Shown here: positions 1-11,391 of the stretch, piece by piece
Numbering within the stretch: the stretch's first letter is position 1
Layout: every line of letters starts with the position of its first letter
From: Artemisia argyi
Taxonomy: Eukaryota > Streptophyta > Magnoliopsida > Asterales > Asteraceae
Direction: 5' to 3'
DNA length: 64,000 bases
Assembly: GCA_030686995.1 (NCBI GenBank)
Contig: CM060693.1
Location: 120,741,228 to 120,805,227, forward strand
Notes under the pieces: generated by a model
The model's database searches: none
The model's input: the letters and a program-made list of their open reading frames with translations, nothing else
What the model was told of the DNA's origin: nothing
Position numbers and translations under genes: made by a program

Positions 1-1399
1 TTCTTTCGGCATACACTCCACAAGGATGAAAACTTGCACCAACCTCACTATTTGCATGAGAATCATCACCTCCCCTTGTTGACCACATATTTCCAAGTCC
101 AAACGCAAACCATGAACCTTATTGTTGTTTTCTCCTTGCTCGTATACCCACAAGGACGATTCTTGAACTACTCTTCATCATCACCTCACTATTTAAGTTT
201 CTATACCTCATACTCTACTCCTTGGTCCCCAAGCTCACATTTCCCACGTTTCCTAAACCTTTTAGATATAAATACATGCGTACATGCATGTATAAGAGCC
301 ATGCACGCCTTTTAAACCACACTTCCACTCACAAACTAGCTTCTAAGTCATTTGGGTAACGTATAACCTTGGTTATGCCTTTGGAAGTCTCGTAATCAAG
401 TAATACTACACTTGGGTGACTTGTGTGTACGTGGGAGTCAAGTTCAAGCCTTCCTTGTTCGTTTCTAAGCCTCCAAGTCTCGTTCTACTCCACCAAATCT
501 TGGTGAGGTGAGCCAAACTCGTCCCCTTTCTAATAATTCTTCACATTTTATTTTATTTACTTTAGCTAATTTCTCGTTAATATTAAGTTATAACATATAC
601 TTATTATTAGCTAAACTATAAGTTTAACACGTTATAAACTAAGTTTAGTAAAACATTTAGCGATAATAATAATGTATAAGTACTCCTATAGACACGTTAC
701 TAAGTCCCCTTGACCCCAACATTTAGCGATTTCAACCCGAACACTTAGAAAATTTTAGAAACTGAAAATGTTTTTAAACTTGTTTGGCCGACACATGCTT
801 TGGCCACGTATATCTTAAACGAGCCACATAACGTATTGTTTTTAAAGTGTAACCTATTAGTTTACGTGATAAACTAACGAGGCACGTAAATTACTCACTC
901 CTATACCCTCACATGATCCCTCGTTAAACCCCAAAGCATGTCGCGTTTTCTAAAACTTACAAACCTACGTTTGGGCTTATAAGCCCAATAAGCCGAAAAT
1001 AAGCTTATGGAATAAGCTGATCATACCAACCATTTTTCAAAGTTTTTAGAGTCTAAGTATGAGCCCAAAGCTAAGCCCAATAGTTTCCCAAGCCCAAAGA
1101 TATTAAAAACCTTAACGGGCCTAGCTATTAGCTCGTTAAAGGCCCAATTAACTCAAAATAAGCTCTTTTTGGGAAATAAGCTGTTGTAAAACTTGAATAA
1201 ACTGTTTTTAAACTTATTTATAAAATAAAAATGTTAAGTTTTGAAGTTGGTAAAGTTTGGACTATTTTTGCCAAAGTTTTGAAGTCGAGGGACTAAAACT
1301 GTCAAAATGGAAACTTATGGTGAAAACTGTCATTTTGACATCTTGTGATGAAAACTATAAATCTAGAAAGTTTTGGGTATAAAATGTAAATATAACATA
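1..1399. other. No gene recognised; repeat-derived AT-rich DNA
   Basis: I see no convincing coding region here. Short open frames on the plus strand (34-315) have no recognisable motif. A TATA-like tataaata lies near 268-275. Runs of 'agcccaataagcc'-type sequence around 958-1170 resemble the interior of the MITE-like family also seen at 13,790-14,157. Probably decayed repeat sequence. Confidence 0.5.
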
Positions 1400-2490
1400 T
1401 GTGGAAAACTAGAAAGGGGGTTGAATAGTTTACTGTTTAAAATCTTTTTAACTTGTTTAGTTAGCTTTGAAACTTTCCGTTTGATCAAAGATATATACAC
1501 AAACACAATATATAACATGCAAGTAAATGAAAGAAACGATCAAACCACAACACGAGTATTTATCGTGGTTCGGCTACAAGGACTCTTTTTCCTTGCCCTA
1601 CGTCCACGCCCCGAGTATCCAACTCGAGAGTTTCTTTCACTAGTCAACAAGCTCCTTTCACCGGTGGAGAAAACCTTACACGTCGCTTATACTTTTACCG
1701 ACACTAAGCTAGATGTCGAGTTCTTTACCAAGGGTACAACCACTCCCGTTAGTTCTTTTACAAGGGTACAACTACTCCCGATACACTTTGTATTTTGAGG
1801 ACTAAAATACTAACCGATCACTACTGAAAATACACAATCCAATGAAGTGTAAACTACACAAGTCTACACAATACTAAGCTAACAAGTCTTGCAACGTTGT
1901 GTTGAATACTTGTTACTTTTTATGAACTCGTGAATCTCTTTGCTACAAAAAGAAACATCACATATGAAATGTTAAAGGGTTAGATGAAAGAATGAATGAA
2001 TGTGTGTAAATATGATGTAGAGTGATAAGCCAAAAATCAACTTGTGGCTTAGTATTTATAGCAAAGCCTTCTGCAGGCCTGGCGGATACGGCGGAACCCT
2101 CAGATGGGTTCCGCCCGTGTACCCCCAGGGTTCCGCCGGGCTTGCAGTTGGTCTTTGCAATAAATCTTGCAAACCAAACAATGTCACATCTCATTACACC
2201 TAGTCAAACACAAAACTTGCAAGCAAACATATAGTTAGTCAAACACACTTTCTTTCCATAAATGTATATTGACAAAACTTGCCATAAATGTGATGTGACA
2301 TTTCTATTTTAAGAAATAAAAAGTGTTGTGTTTTATGAAATGCAAAATGTAGCAAAAGTCTAGTTTATGCAAGTCTTTAAAACTAAGATTATGTTTTACT
2401 TAGAAACTAAAGTTTACATTTTGTCGTTAACAAAACTTAGCAAAGATCGTAAAATATAAATAACGTTTTTAGGGGATATTTGTATTAGCA
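1400..2490 (-). mobile_element. 3' LTR of a Sirevirus-like Ty1/Copia element (family A)
   Basis: Read on the minus strand this is a TG...CA-bounded LTR. It starts TGCTAATACAAATATC at 2490 and ends ...TTTTCCACA at 1400. The same two ends occur at 48,426-50,020 and 55,211-56,475. A purine tract (AAAAAGGGGGAGAT on the minus strand) abuts 2490, which identifies this as the 3' LTR of an element whose interior lies to the right. Near its middle are CpG-rich inverted repeats and a TATA box. The 5' LTR is not in the window. Confidence 0.85.
2053..2137 (-). promoter_or_regulatory. LTR promoter: palindromic CpG-rich repeats plus TATA box
   Basis: On the minus strand TATAAATA (2053-2060) is preceded by a 26-nt inverted repeat at 2090-2115 (arms GGCGGAACCC and GGGTTCCGCC, 6-nt centre). 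A further half-site GGGTTCCGCC lies at 2128-2137. Palindromes of this kind upstream of the TATA box are described for Sirevirus LTRs. Transcription would start roughly 25-30 nt beyond the TATA box. Confidence 0.65.
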
Positions 2491-2718
2491 ATCTCCCCCT
2501 TTTTGTTGATGACAAAACATAAACTTTGTTTTTAAGTAACTCACAAAATCTTGGTGTTTAAGACTTAAAAAAAATTAAATTAAACATGTTTTACTTAAGT
2601 GATGAAAATCATATTAAGTTTTAACGGTTTAATATATTTCTCCCCCTTTTTATCGAAACAAAAAGTAGAGTAGCGAAGCGGAATAATACACGTGCTCCCC
2701 CTTGGTTGTTACTCCCCC
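2491..2718 (-). promoter_or_regulatory. Cluster of polypurine tracts
   Basis: On the minus strand purine runs of the form AAAAAGGGGGAGA occur next to the LTR (2491-2505), again at about 2639-2655, and as GGGGGAG-type tracts at about 2693-2718. The polypurine tract primes plus-strand DNA synthesis in LTR elements. Multiple copies before the 3' LTR are a known Sirevirus trait and support that assignment. Confidence 0.7.
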
Positions 2719-2980
2719 TAGAAGGAGTGCCAAGATGGGAAACATGGATTTTGATCCTACAAAAAAAATTGTTAGTTGGTGATATATATAGTCAAGCTTG
2801 TAGTTACCACACACATTGCAACCACAATGACAACAAAAATGATCAACCAACAATGCAAGTAAGTAGAAAGAAATATCATTCCATGTAAAATTTGACTTGT
2901 AACAAAAATGAGGGTTGGTTGGTTTTTGGTTCTTGGGTGGAGGATGGGTTTGGTATAGAGTCAAGCAAGGTGGTTTGAAA

Positions 2981-3640
2981 TTACATTGCTTGATGGAGGT
3001 GATTCTCAACCATGCTTTGGATTTCCTCATATGAAGGAAAGAAAGACTCAAAGGTTTGGGCTTGAGAATGTGGTGGAGTTGGGTGATCATGGTTTTCAAA
3101 ATTTGGTTCTCGATAAAGAGGACTATGGATGTCATGGTAAATAGGGTGAAACAACAATGGTTTGGGTTGATGGTACACTTGTTGTGGTGGTTGGGTGTGG
3201 TTAAAATGCTCATTTTGGTGAAGAATTGACCTTGGTGATTTATTTGCAAAAGGTGGTGGTTGTGTAGGTCTTGGTGGAAGATCATTGAGATCTTGGACAA
3301 AAGGGTGTGGTGATGTTGGAGGAGACCCAAATAACTCCATAGGCTCAAGTTTGGGTAATGGTGATGGTGATGGAGTTTTGGATGGTTGAGTTGGAGCACT
3401 TGGTGGAGTTGGGTCAATGGGTGATTTAGTTGGTGGTGGAGTGAGCTCATTGGGTTCATTGGGTGATGGAGATGGAGATGCAAGGTTCAAAAAATATTCA
3501 TTTTTGATAGGTGAGGTGAATTCATCCGAAGATGAGGAGCTTAGGTTGATGGATTGGTTAGACCAAAGTGGTTTAACACTTATTCGGGCGGTTCTCCGGA
3601 TGGGTCGTGATGGTTGAGAGGTGATTATTGACTTAGTCAT
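2981..3640 (-). CDS. Accessory ORFb of Sirevirus-like element, family A (219 aa)
   Basis: Open frame between the internal palindromes and the polypurine tracts. The protein is rich in Pro, Ser and His with no recognised domain and no membrane segment. Near its N-terminus it carries RRTARISVKPLW, which matches RTARIFVKPVW in the plus-strand ORF at 8076-8906. That shared block at the same position in a different element is why I chose this frame over the longer overlapping one (2650-3483). A TATA-like TATAAAT on the minus strand (3712-3718) lies 72 nt upstream of the ATG. Sireviruses often carry an extra 'envelope-like' ORF in this place, but I see no envelope features, so function is unknown. 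Confidence 0.55.
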   Translation of the reverse strand: MTKSIITSQPSRPIRRTARISVKPLWSNQSINLSSSSSDEFTSPIKNEYFLNLASPSPSPNEPNELTPPPTKSPIDPTPPSAPTQPSKTPSPSPLPKLEPMELFGSPPTSPHPFVQDLNDLPPRPTQPPPFANKSPRSILHQNEHFNHTQPPQQVYHQPKPLLFHPIYHDIHSPLYREPNFENHDHPTPPHSQAQTFESFFPSYEEIQSMVENHLHQAM

Positions 3641-4119
3641 GGTTAAAATGGTTTAGAAGTTCAGAAATTGTGATGAAGAAGGTGTGATTTGATAGTGTTT
3701 AGGATGGTTTAATTTATAGTGATGAAGGAGTGTGGGAAGGAGTGTTTGGATTTGATGTTAGGCCATACAAAAATGGAGGTTCCTAATGATTTGGAAAACT
3801 AATTGTGGGTTGTCATATCATGGAAGTCAATCCAATGAAAATGGTGAAGTGAGAAGACAAGATTTGCACTAAATGCTTAGTGGTTTTGGTAAATTTATTG
3901 AAGGATAAATCTCAGGGATTTCAAAGAACCTTTAGAAGGGTTCCTTTCTTTATGTGTGAAGGTTCCTTGGGGTGGTTATGGCTAATTTTGAAATTTGGCG
4001 GGAAATGGTTTTGTTTGAGTTATAAGGAATGAGAAGTACCCTATTGTGCTAAACAAATTGCAGGAAATTGGTTTCTATATAAAAGGATTGTATTTTGGTG
4101 TTTGGATGTTGAAATGTTG

Positions 4120-4163
<44 letters not shown>
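4120..4163. repeat. Poly(A) tract, 44 nt
   Basis: Uninterrupted run of 44 A between the internal palindromes and the ORFb leader. Length will be unstable and may be misassembled. Confidence 0.9.
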
Positions 4164-4165
<2 letters not shown>

Positions 4166-4179
4166 GCAGGAAACTGGCG

Positions 4180-4310
4180 AAACCTTCAGATTACACAGGC
4201 GGAACCCGTGTGAGGGTTCCGTCCGGTCCGTTGGGCCATTTCTGGGTTGCCCAGAAAATACACTGGCGGAACCCAATTTTGGGTACCGCCAGATCCGCCA
4301 GGCCTGAAAA
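4180..4310 (-). promoter_or_regulatory. Internal copies of LTR-type palindromes upstream of ORFb
   Basis: Several GGCGGAACCC / GGGTTCCG-type repeats lie here, inside the element. One is a 26-nt inverted repeat at 4265-4290 with the same length and nearly the same arms as the one in this element's LTR (2090-2115). On the minus strand they are followed by an A/T homopolymer, a TATA-like site at 3712-3718 and then ORFb. I infer an LTR-derived internal promoter. Confidence 0.5.
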
Positions 4311-4662
4311 ATGTGGCAGTCCGCGATTTTGACCCCCGAGATGATTTTCAAATTTTTCGAAAACTCCTAAAATAAAAAAGATAAGGCATTTCTGGTTAGG
4401 TAATGCAAAAATTGGACATGTAAACACACATACCATAGGACTTTGACCTTGAGGTCGAGAACTTCTCTATACTCAGTGAAAATTTCATAAACATGAAAAT
4501 TTGACAACTTGCCAAAAGTTGTCTACCTGCATCATTGTTAGATAAAACATGTTCCAAATAGTATCAAACATTGTACTAACACACAAATACATCACAAACA
4601 TTGTTTAAACGACCAAATTGTTCAAATGGCACCTAGTGCCAAACACTCCTACACACCCGCAC

Positions 4663-5158
4663 TCATTGACGGTCAATCTTGTTCTTGAGCTTTCCAAGGA
4701 ATCTTCCAAGATTCTTAAACATCCCCTTTGTTTTCTTGAACTCCGCCGACTCATTTGGAATATCCGGAAGTTGGGATAGGTATTCGAGAGGTGGGAGCCT
4801 AGAGTTTGGCAAAGAGTCATCTTCACTCATTGAGGAAGATGATGAGGAGGTAGGAGGATGTGGATGTTTTCCTTGGGCTTTGTACACTCTCTTATCACTT
4901 AGTGAGACAAAGGTGTGTGGAATGAGAGAGTAGTCAAGGCGAAGACCGTTTGGAGTTGGTGGAATGGGAGAGATGAACCTAAAAAGACGGGTCAAGAGCA
5001 TTCCATACGGCATAGCCGTTGTGCCATGCACGAGAATGTCGGCCATTCTCTTGGCCATGTAGTAGGCAAGGTTGAAGGATTGCCTAATGGACAAAGAGTA
5101 GAGCATGTAGCAAAGGCAAAGATTGATATGATCTTGGTTTCCTATGGTGCTAATGACA
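4663..5158 (-). pseudogene. C-terminal fragment of accessory ORFa (family A)
   Basis: The minus-strand frame reads through NLAYYMAKR and MPYGMLLT.LFR, which are shared with the 420-aa ORF at 12,294-13,556. Homology continues back to about 5158, where a CACTA-type terminus begins, so the N-terminal two thirds are cut off. The C-terminus is Lys-rich and amphipathic in both copies. ATG at 5106 is internal, not a true start. In this element the order ORFa, palindromes, ORFb, polypurine tracts, LTR is preserved. Function unknown. Confidence 0.6.
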
Positions 5159-5410
5159 CACTACTACAAAAAAAGCCATAGAAACTGGTTAGAATGACTC
5201 ATGAAGACTGGTTTTGTGACCATTCTCTGTGAGGGGGTATCTCTATAATTAAAACACATAGAAACTGGTTCTCCAACCAGTCTCTAATATAATTATCAAA
5301 ACCTACTTTCTAGTACAAACCTGTCTCTATTATAAATTAAACATGCTTATTTTTATAGAGTAAATAAATTGGTTTCTATTTCACAACCAGTTTTACTGAC
5401 AATTTTTTTT
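5159..5410 (+). mobile_element. CACTA-type terminus with subterminal repeats (other end not found)
   Basis: CACTACTACAAAAAAAGCC begins at 5159, the form typical of CACTA (En/Spm) ends. Following it are repeated 'agaaactggtt' and 'accagt' motifs in both orientations (about 5180-5395), as expected for subterminal transposase sites. It interrupts ORFa. I could not find a matching right terminus, so the element is probably degraded or truncated. Confidence 0.55.
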
Positions 5411-6920
5411 TTGAAAAAAAAATATATAATTGTTTTTCAAATGTCCAGGTATTTATAAAATTGAAAATCAACAACCTAATTTGTCAAACAGAGCTAATAT
5501 ATCTTTGTCTTAATTGCAAGTACAATTAAAGCTACAATCATTGAGAATATTTATAGCTTTAAGCTAGTAATTTAACCCATTCAGATCAAACAACTTCTCA
5601 AGATATAATCCGTAAAAATGCTTCTCTATTAACCATAGTAAATTACATGCTATAACAAAACAACACTATAACTTTAAGCTGCAATAATTTAAGCATTTGT
5701 CACAAAAAGAAGTCAAATCTATAACTAATAGTGCCCGACAATTGAATCAAACAATTACTACCGACCTCTGACCTTTCTTTCGCAAAGTTGAGATATATCT
5801 TCTCTTCTCTTTTTAACAATGAATTAACTGCTCAAAAAAAATGTTAATTCGTTAGTACATGATTGTGAAGCCCAAGCTAAATTTAAACCACACACATATA
5901 TAAGAAAGAGATGACCTTGTAATAAGTTATGTTATGACCATCATTTCATTCAAAGTTGTTACGTACTTGTGAATTTGCACCAGGTACTGAAAGAAGATAC
6001 AAATTACCATAAAATGCACAACCACATCCTCCCATAGTGATAGAATTAAAAAGTAAGAGCATAAAAAGTAGCTTACATGTGTATGAGTTAATTATTCACA
6101 ACAAAGTTTCACAAGTATAAAAGCATGCTTTCAGTGGTATAGCATGCTCTACTTGGGTGTACTCCATTTGCACTCTAATAGTGGTATACATATCAATTAA
6201 AGTTGGCTTTAGTTTAAAAGACTTGTACGCAAACTGTCGCCAAGCTGAAGCCGACAAATTAAATTTTAATTAGATGATTAAAACAACAATAATAACTTGA
6301 TTATAAGCTACAACATATCTCAATTATACATAGTAAGATCTGAGTATAACATTACGAATCTACATAATCTTAGTATTAAATTTTGACAAGGAGTTTAGGC
6401 TAGCAGCACCCTGCACATAAAACACCAATCTGTACTAGTTACAAATGATTAGTATATTAACATTTTTGTGAGTGTATAAACATGTCACCAACACATACCT
6501 TCCATAGGATGTTATTCCCCCTAATAGTTAAAGACAAATCATATAAGCCCTATAACACTCTGAATGCAGTAATACTTTAGCATGGTAACGAACTAAAAAC
6601 TTACTTGCTCGTGTTCTAATTGTAGACAAGCACCTGACTGGAGGAGTTCTAACGCCTCCTTAAATCGTCCAACAGTCGCATTTATAAAACGAGCATAAGT
6701 ATACATATAAACACAAGTATTTGTAATCTAAAAGAACATGATTGCAAACTACAGTATCTAATTAACCTACTGATAAATAACCAACAACGCTTGTTACATA
6801 TATAAACAAATTGGTAGTACCTAGCGCTGGTGGTCTTGTACATCTATTGAGCCCCATAGTAATTCACTTCATTTACAAAATGTTTTTTAGCTTTTCAATA
6901 TTCTGCAATTAATTGATCAG

Positions 6921-6957
<37 letters not shown>

Positions 6958-7823
6958 ATGAATAGTATCCATGAACTATTTACCTTGCTCCTTCCTGTCC
7001 CATTGCATTTAGATCATAAGTATCTATCATATCTTTAGATGTCATTAAAGATGATTATGTACGACAATGGGCTTAATTGATTCTTTTGAGCATGATAAGC
7101 TTCCATTTCAAATCCTTCACTTGCAACTTCTTGATTATCATGATCAAAACATCATGTTTAAAACTTCTCTCTTTTTGAATGAAATATGTTTTTTTAAACA
7201 ATCTACTTAACTAAAACTTCTTTCATAACCATTATTTTAATCAAAAACAAGATTGAAATATTTTATTGTTACACGTTATGAAACAAAATTCAATTTATGT
7301 TATTGTAATGCACACTTGAATTTATTTCAAAACATTGTTGAATAAAACTAAAACGTTTTGCTTAAAACACATTTAACTTTCTCACATGTGTCATACACTT
7401 CTATTGGAAATGACATTCACAATTTTATCAAATCATTTCATGAGAATCATGACTTGCCCATATGGATCTTGTTTGTAACAAGTCTTGAAGTCCACATAAT
7501 CATATCCACCTATTTGTTACCTATTAACAATCATCAACATGTTTGCTCTAGGCTAAATGTTATCATTTTCATATAGTTGCACATTTAGCTCATTTGCCTT
7601 ATTGCCTCCTTAGTTGCATATCTAAATTGATAAATAAATAGCATGATTATTAGAAATTTATTGCCCATTTCAATTATTTCTATATCATTCTCTATATTCA
7701 TGAATAGTATGCCCTATATTGCCTCAAAGGGTTGAACTTACTTGAATCCAAATCCAAAAACACAACCTTTTTGAAAATTTTCTGCCAAAAACCCATTTCT
7801 GGCATTCTGGGAATCACTAGATT
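5411..7823. other. No gene recognised; possible decayed CACTA interior
   Basis: AT-rich sequence with no persuasive reading frame on either strand. It contains a 31-nt poly(A) tract at 6926-6956. The last few hundred bases probably belong to the interior of the plus-strand Copia element that ends at 11,056. Confidence 0.5.
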
Positions 7824-8040
7824 GGCGGCCCCCTTAATTATATAAGGCGGCCCCCTTAATGATTAAGGGGACCGACCCCTAATTAAGGGGACCGGCCATC
7901 TGATGGTCGGGGATACTGTTTTCTTTATCACTTTTTGACCCATTTCAGCCTATACTTCCCAAAATTCACAAACATATTTTGTCCCATGCTATCCCTCAAA
8001 ATTTACCTTCCTAAACCATTTTTCTCATACACTATAAATA
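7824..8040 (+). promoter_or_regulatory. Internal LTR-like palindromes and TATA box upstream of ORFb (family B)
   Basis: GGCGGCCCCCTTAAT occurs at 7824 and 7846, with inverted counterparts ATTAAGGGGACCG at 7863 and 7882. The same arrangement with nearly the same bases occurs in this element's own LTR at 9767-9839. A TATA box (TATAAATA, 8033-8040) lies 36 nt before the ATG at 8076. I infer a promoter for ORFb. Confidence 0.55.
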
Positions 8041-8075
8041 CCCTCTTCACATCATTAATGCCATCACACCCAAAC

Positions 8076-8906
8076 ATGTCATCTCCCAACAACCAAAAAC
8101 CTAAGATTTCAAGAACCGCAAGGATCTTCGTCAAACCCGTTTGGAGGAGGAAACTTGATTCTTGTCATAACTCAAGTGATGTTGTTCCAAGTCAACCAAC
8201 TACTAAACCTCAAACCCACAATAATGATTCATCTCACAACCTATCACCCACTCATTCCCTCATTCATGCCTCTTCTTATGATGAGCATGCTCAATCCCAA
8301 AACATCAATCCCAATCTTTCAATCAATACTTCACATGTTGCTCATTCAACTAAAACACCACTCACTCTTGGAGAACCTCTTCCACCCATTTCATGTTTTC
8401 ATGACTACCCAAGCTCAACCATGTCTCCACCACCAAGAGTACCACCACCACATCCTACAACCTCACATGCCATTCCTATGTTGCATGTTCAAACCTTCAC
8501 CCAAGACAACCATCATGTTCCACCATCATCACCTTCCTCCGAACACTTGAAGTTCGTTGAGGAGCTAAAAGAGGCTCATGAGCTTAGTGCTCTTTTAGCA
8601 TTACATCTTGCGCAACACAATTTGGATCCAACCCAATCAAGCTCACCATCATCACCACACAACATCAACCAAGTTGAGAAGCATGCCAACAATTGCCCTT
8701 GTTGCATCTTCCTTCAACAACAAACCATTGCCTTGAATGAGCACTTCACTTGGATTGAGTATCTTCTTACAAGATCTCAACAAACATCATCACTTGAACA
8801 ACATCAAAACCCTCAATCAACAAACCCTATTTCTAACCCACCACCTACAAGTTCCACATCTCCAAACTCACCAACATCCATGCAACCAAAAGTTTATCTC
8901 CACTAA
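8076..8906 (+). CDS. Accessory ORFb of Sirevirus-like element, family B
   Basis: A 276-residue product from ATG 8076; the frame stays open upstream to 7935. I prefer 8076 because it places RTARIFVKPVW near the N-terminus as in the ORF at 2981-3640, and because a TATA box at 8033-8040 predicts a start site near 8065-8070. An in-frame ATG also exists at 8058. The product is rich in Pro, Ser, His and Thr, with a short charged helix-like segment (about residues 154-181) and a CPCC motif in the second half. No membrane segment or known domain was seen. It is followed by polypurine tracts and the 3' LTR. Function unknown. Confidence 0.55.
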   Translation: MSSPNNQKPKISRTARIFVKPVWRRKLDSCHNSSDVVPSQPTTKPQTHNNDSSHNLSPTHSLIHASSYDEHAQSQNINPNLSINTSHVAHSTKTPLTLGEPLPPISCFHDYPSSTMSPPPRVPPPHPTTSHAIPMLHVQTFTQDNHHVPPSSPSSEHLKFVEELKEAHELSALLALHLAQHNLDPTQSSSPSSPHNINQVEKHANNCPCCIFLQQQTIALNEHFTWIEYLLTRSQQTSSLEQHQNPQSTNPISNPPPTSSTSPNSPTSMQPKVYLH

Positions 8907-9238
8907 ACAAACAAGCATTTTATATGCTTATGTTTCTCATTTTCAAATAAAACCTTTCAACCATTTTGGGATTCAAGAAAGTTTGGTGACACTCCTTGTT
9001 AGTACAATAGGATGCTATACTTAATCTTAGTATTCTATATTTATGGCTTTTGTAACAATGATTATGGGTTGACATAATCATTTTCTATCAATGAATGACT
9101 TAATATGTGTTCCTCATTTTTTTTTTGCCATGCTTATTACTTGTTGGTATTATAATATATGTGTTTGCTTGTGCTATGCTTGTGCTTCTAATATTTTTCT
9201 TGGAAGAATCCCATTTATCGAACCCTTGGTGCCCTCAA

Positions 9239-9406
9239 ACGAGGGGGAGCATACATCAAGCGGGAGCTTCCTTTCTTTTGGCTTAAACCTTTTTGATTTT
9301 ACAAAAAGGGGGAGAAGTGAATATAAACTCACTAAATACTTGTCTAAAAAAAATTAATTTTTGGATTTAATGAGTTTAGGTTTTGTAATCATCAAAAAGG
9401 GGGAGA
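9239..9406 (+). promoter_or_regulatory. Three polypurine tracts before the 3' LTR
   Basis: Purine runs at about 9239-9251 (CGAGGGGGAGC), 9303-9317 (AAAAAGGGGGAGAAG) and 9394-9406 (AAAAAGGGGGAGA). The last one directly abuts the LTR start at 9408. This multiplicity is characteristic of Sireviruses and mirrors 2491-2718. Confidence 0.75.
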
Positions 9407-9407
9407 T

Positions 9408-11056
9408 TGTTGATATAAATAAATGACTAAAAACGTTATTCATATCTTTCAACATCTCTATGTTTTGATAATCACAAAACCTAAACTTATCAAACCAAAG
9501 ATTATGACATAAACAAGTATTTAGTAGTAAATACTCATCTTTACCATTAAATCACTTAAGGTATGGATAAACAAAGTGTTTAATGTATTACAAGATCAAA
9601 GGAAATTTTGTCTTAAGACATAACATCTTTTAAAATGATATAAACATTTTATATATATTTGTAAATCATTTTTGGTAATGCTATATTAAACCACAAAGAT
9701 GTGATTTCAAATTTCCAACCAAAAATGGCAAATTTTATCCAGAAAAACTTTTCAAACGTTCAGGAGGGCGGCCCCCTTAATTTTACTAGGCGGCCCCCTT
9801 AATGATTAAGGGGACCGGCCTATAATTAAGGGGACCGGCACGCTCCCGAACAGTAAAATCTGGTCCTATAAATATTGGATCATTTTACACATTTTCCTCA
9901 CCTTTTTGCACTAAAAACTTTCTGATCTAAACATCCCTCTCCATCTTCTAAAAATCCTTTGATCTTATATACTTTGATCTTTGTTTCATAGTGATTCAAG
10001 CCTCAACACTCAAGTGCCAAGAGAAGAATACTTCTACTAGAAGTATTACAACTTAGTATCATCTTGCTATCTAAGTTGTTTGGTTGTTTCATCTTGTTGA
10101 TCTTTCATACTTTGGTGAATAAGGTGTATGTATTAGTTTGCTAGATTTAGTTGTAGAATCTAGAATTATTGTAAGTGTGTAGTGGAAGTTGAAGTGAAGA
10201 AGTAGTGTTGGATAATAGTGAAGATAGGAGAAAGTGGCAATAGTGACTAGTAGTGAAGAAAGTGAAGCTTTCAAGTGGAGAAGACTTGAAGACATTAGTT
10301 GATTGAAGTTGTGAAGACATTGGTGCTTTGAAGTTATGAAGTTGCAAGACATTGAAGTTGTGAAGAATTTTGTGAAGGCGTGAAGATACTAGTGGTGTGA
10401 AGACTTATTGAAGAAGTCAAAGGTGTGAAGAAATTGTGGTGTGTTATTTGGTGTGAGATTGGTTCTAGCTACGATTAGAACTCGACATCTTGCTTTGTGT
10501 CGTTAATTGGTGTAAGCATTTGGTGTGTACGGTTTTCTCCTCCATAAGGGAGGTTATTGACTTAGTGAAGAAAACTCTCGAGTTCGGTGCTCGGGGAGTG
10601 GAGTAGGGCAAGGAAGGTGTCCTTGTAGCCGAACCACTATAAATCCTTTGTCTCTCGGTTTGATCTTTCCATCCCTCATTCTTTACTTGTTTACTTACTT
10701 GCCTTCTCGTATATTATTATTATTGTGTGTTGTGCATATATTGGTTTCACATAAAGATCAAACTAGGTTCCATTCAAAACATTAATTATACATTAGTAAA
10801 TTAAAGTATATACAATCATTAAAACACATATACACATATAAATACAAACTTATATTTAAGTGAGATATATGAAATTATAATTTCTATTTAACACTTTAAA
10901 TAAGAAGTATTTATGTGACATATGTGAATTAATTTGTATCTATACTTTAGCTTCAAAGGTTTTTACAAACTACCATTAATTATTTGAAAGTAAACTTTTA
11001 TTAAAACGAAAAAGACGCAAAACTATTCAACCCCCCCCCCCTTCTAGTTTTCTACA
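9408..11056 (+). mobile_element. 3' LTR of a Sirevirus-like Copia element (family B)
   Basis: Starts TGTTGATATAAAT right after a polypurine tract and ends near ...CTAGTTTTCTACA at 11,056. The terminal 40 nt (ACTATTCAACCC...CTTCTAGTTTTC) are shared with family A LTRs, but the body differs. It contains the palindromic array at 9767-9839 and a TATA box at 9867-9874. There is no 5' LTR in the window; the left part of this element is lost before about 7.8 kb. Confidence 0.75.
9767..9874 (+). promoter_or_regulatory. LTR promoter (family B): palindromic array plus TATA
   Basis: Two GGCGGCCCCCTTAAT units and two ATTAAGGGGACCGG units form inverted repeats, followed by TATAAATA at 9867-9874. The transcript would begin at about 9895-9905. 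Confidence 0.65.
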
Positions 11057-11391
11057 CAAACTTTAAACTTAAACCTATGGACATCACTCAACTTTTGTTG
11101 ACTTTTAGCATGTTATCTCAGGTAATTAAGGCATGGACTATCAAGGCACGGAGAAGGGCATCAACCCGGACACGGGTTTTCTAAAATAAACGTTTTCTTT
11201 ATCATTCTACTAAATAAAACATATCTGCGAAGATATGATCTGTCTTTCTAAAACTATTTATGTACTCAAATATTTTAAATGAATGATAAAACGTGTTTTC
11301 AAAATGTTTACTATGATTGTGACAAAGATCCACTACGTAATACCCCGTTAAGTCTTCCGCTGTCGTTAATCAATTTTAGGGGGTGTTACAT
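11057..11391 (-). mobile_element. Possible LTR fragment starting TGTAACACCCCC
   Basis: On the minus strand position 11,391 begins TGTAACACCCCCTAAAA, a very common start for plant Gypsy (chromovirus) LTRs. It would be truncated on the left by the Copia LTR. I have no other end to confirm it. Confidence 0.35.

Noticed and set aside
2650..3483. 277-aa minus-strand frame rich in His and Leu
   Set aside because: Overlaps ORFb in another frame; lacks the RTARI block shared with the second element. Low-complexity shadow.
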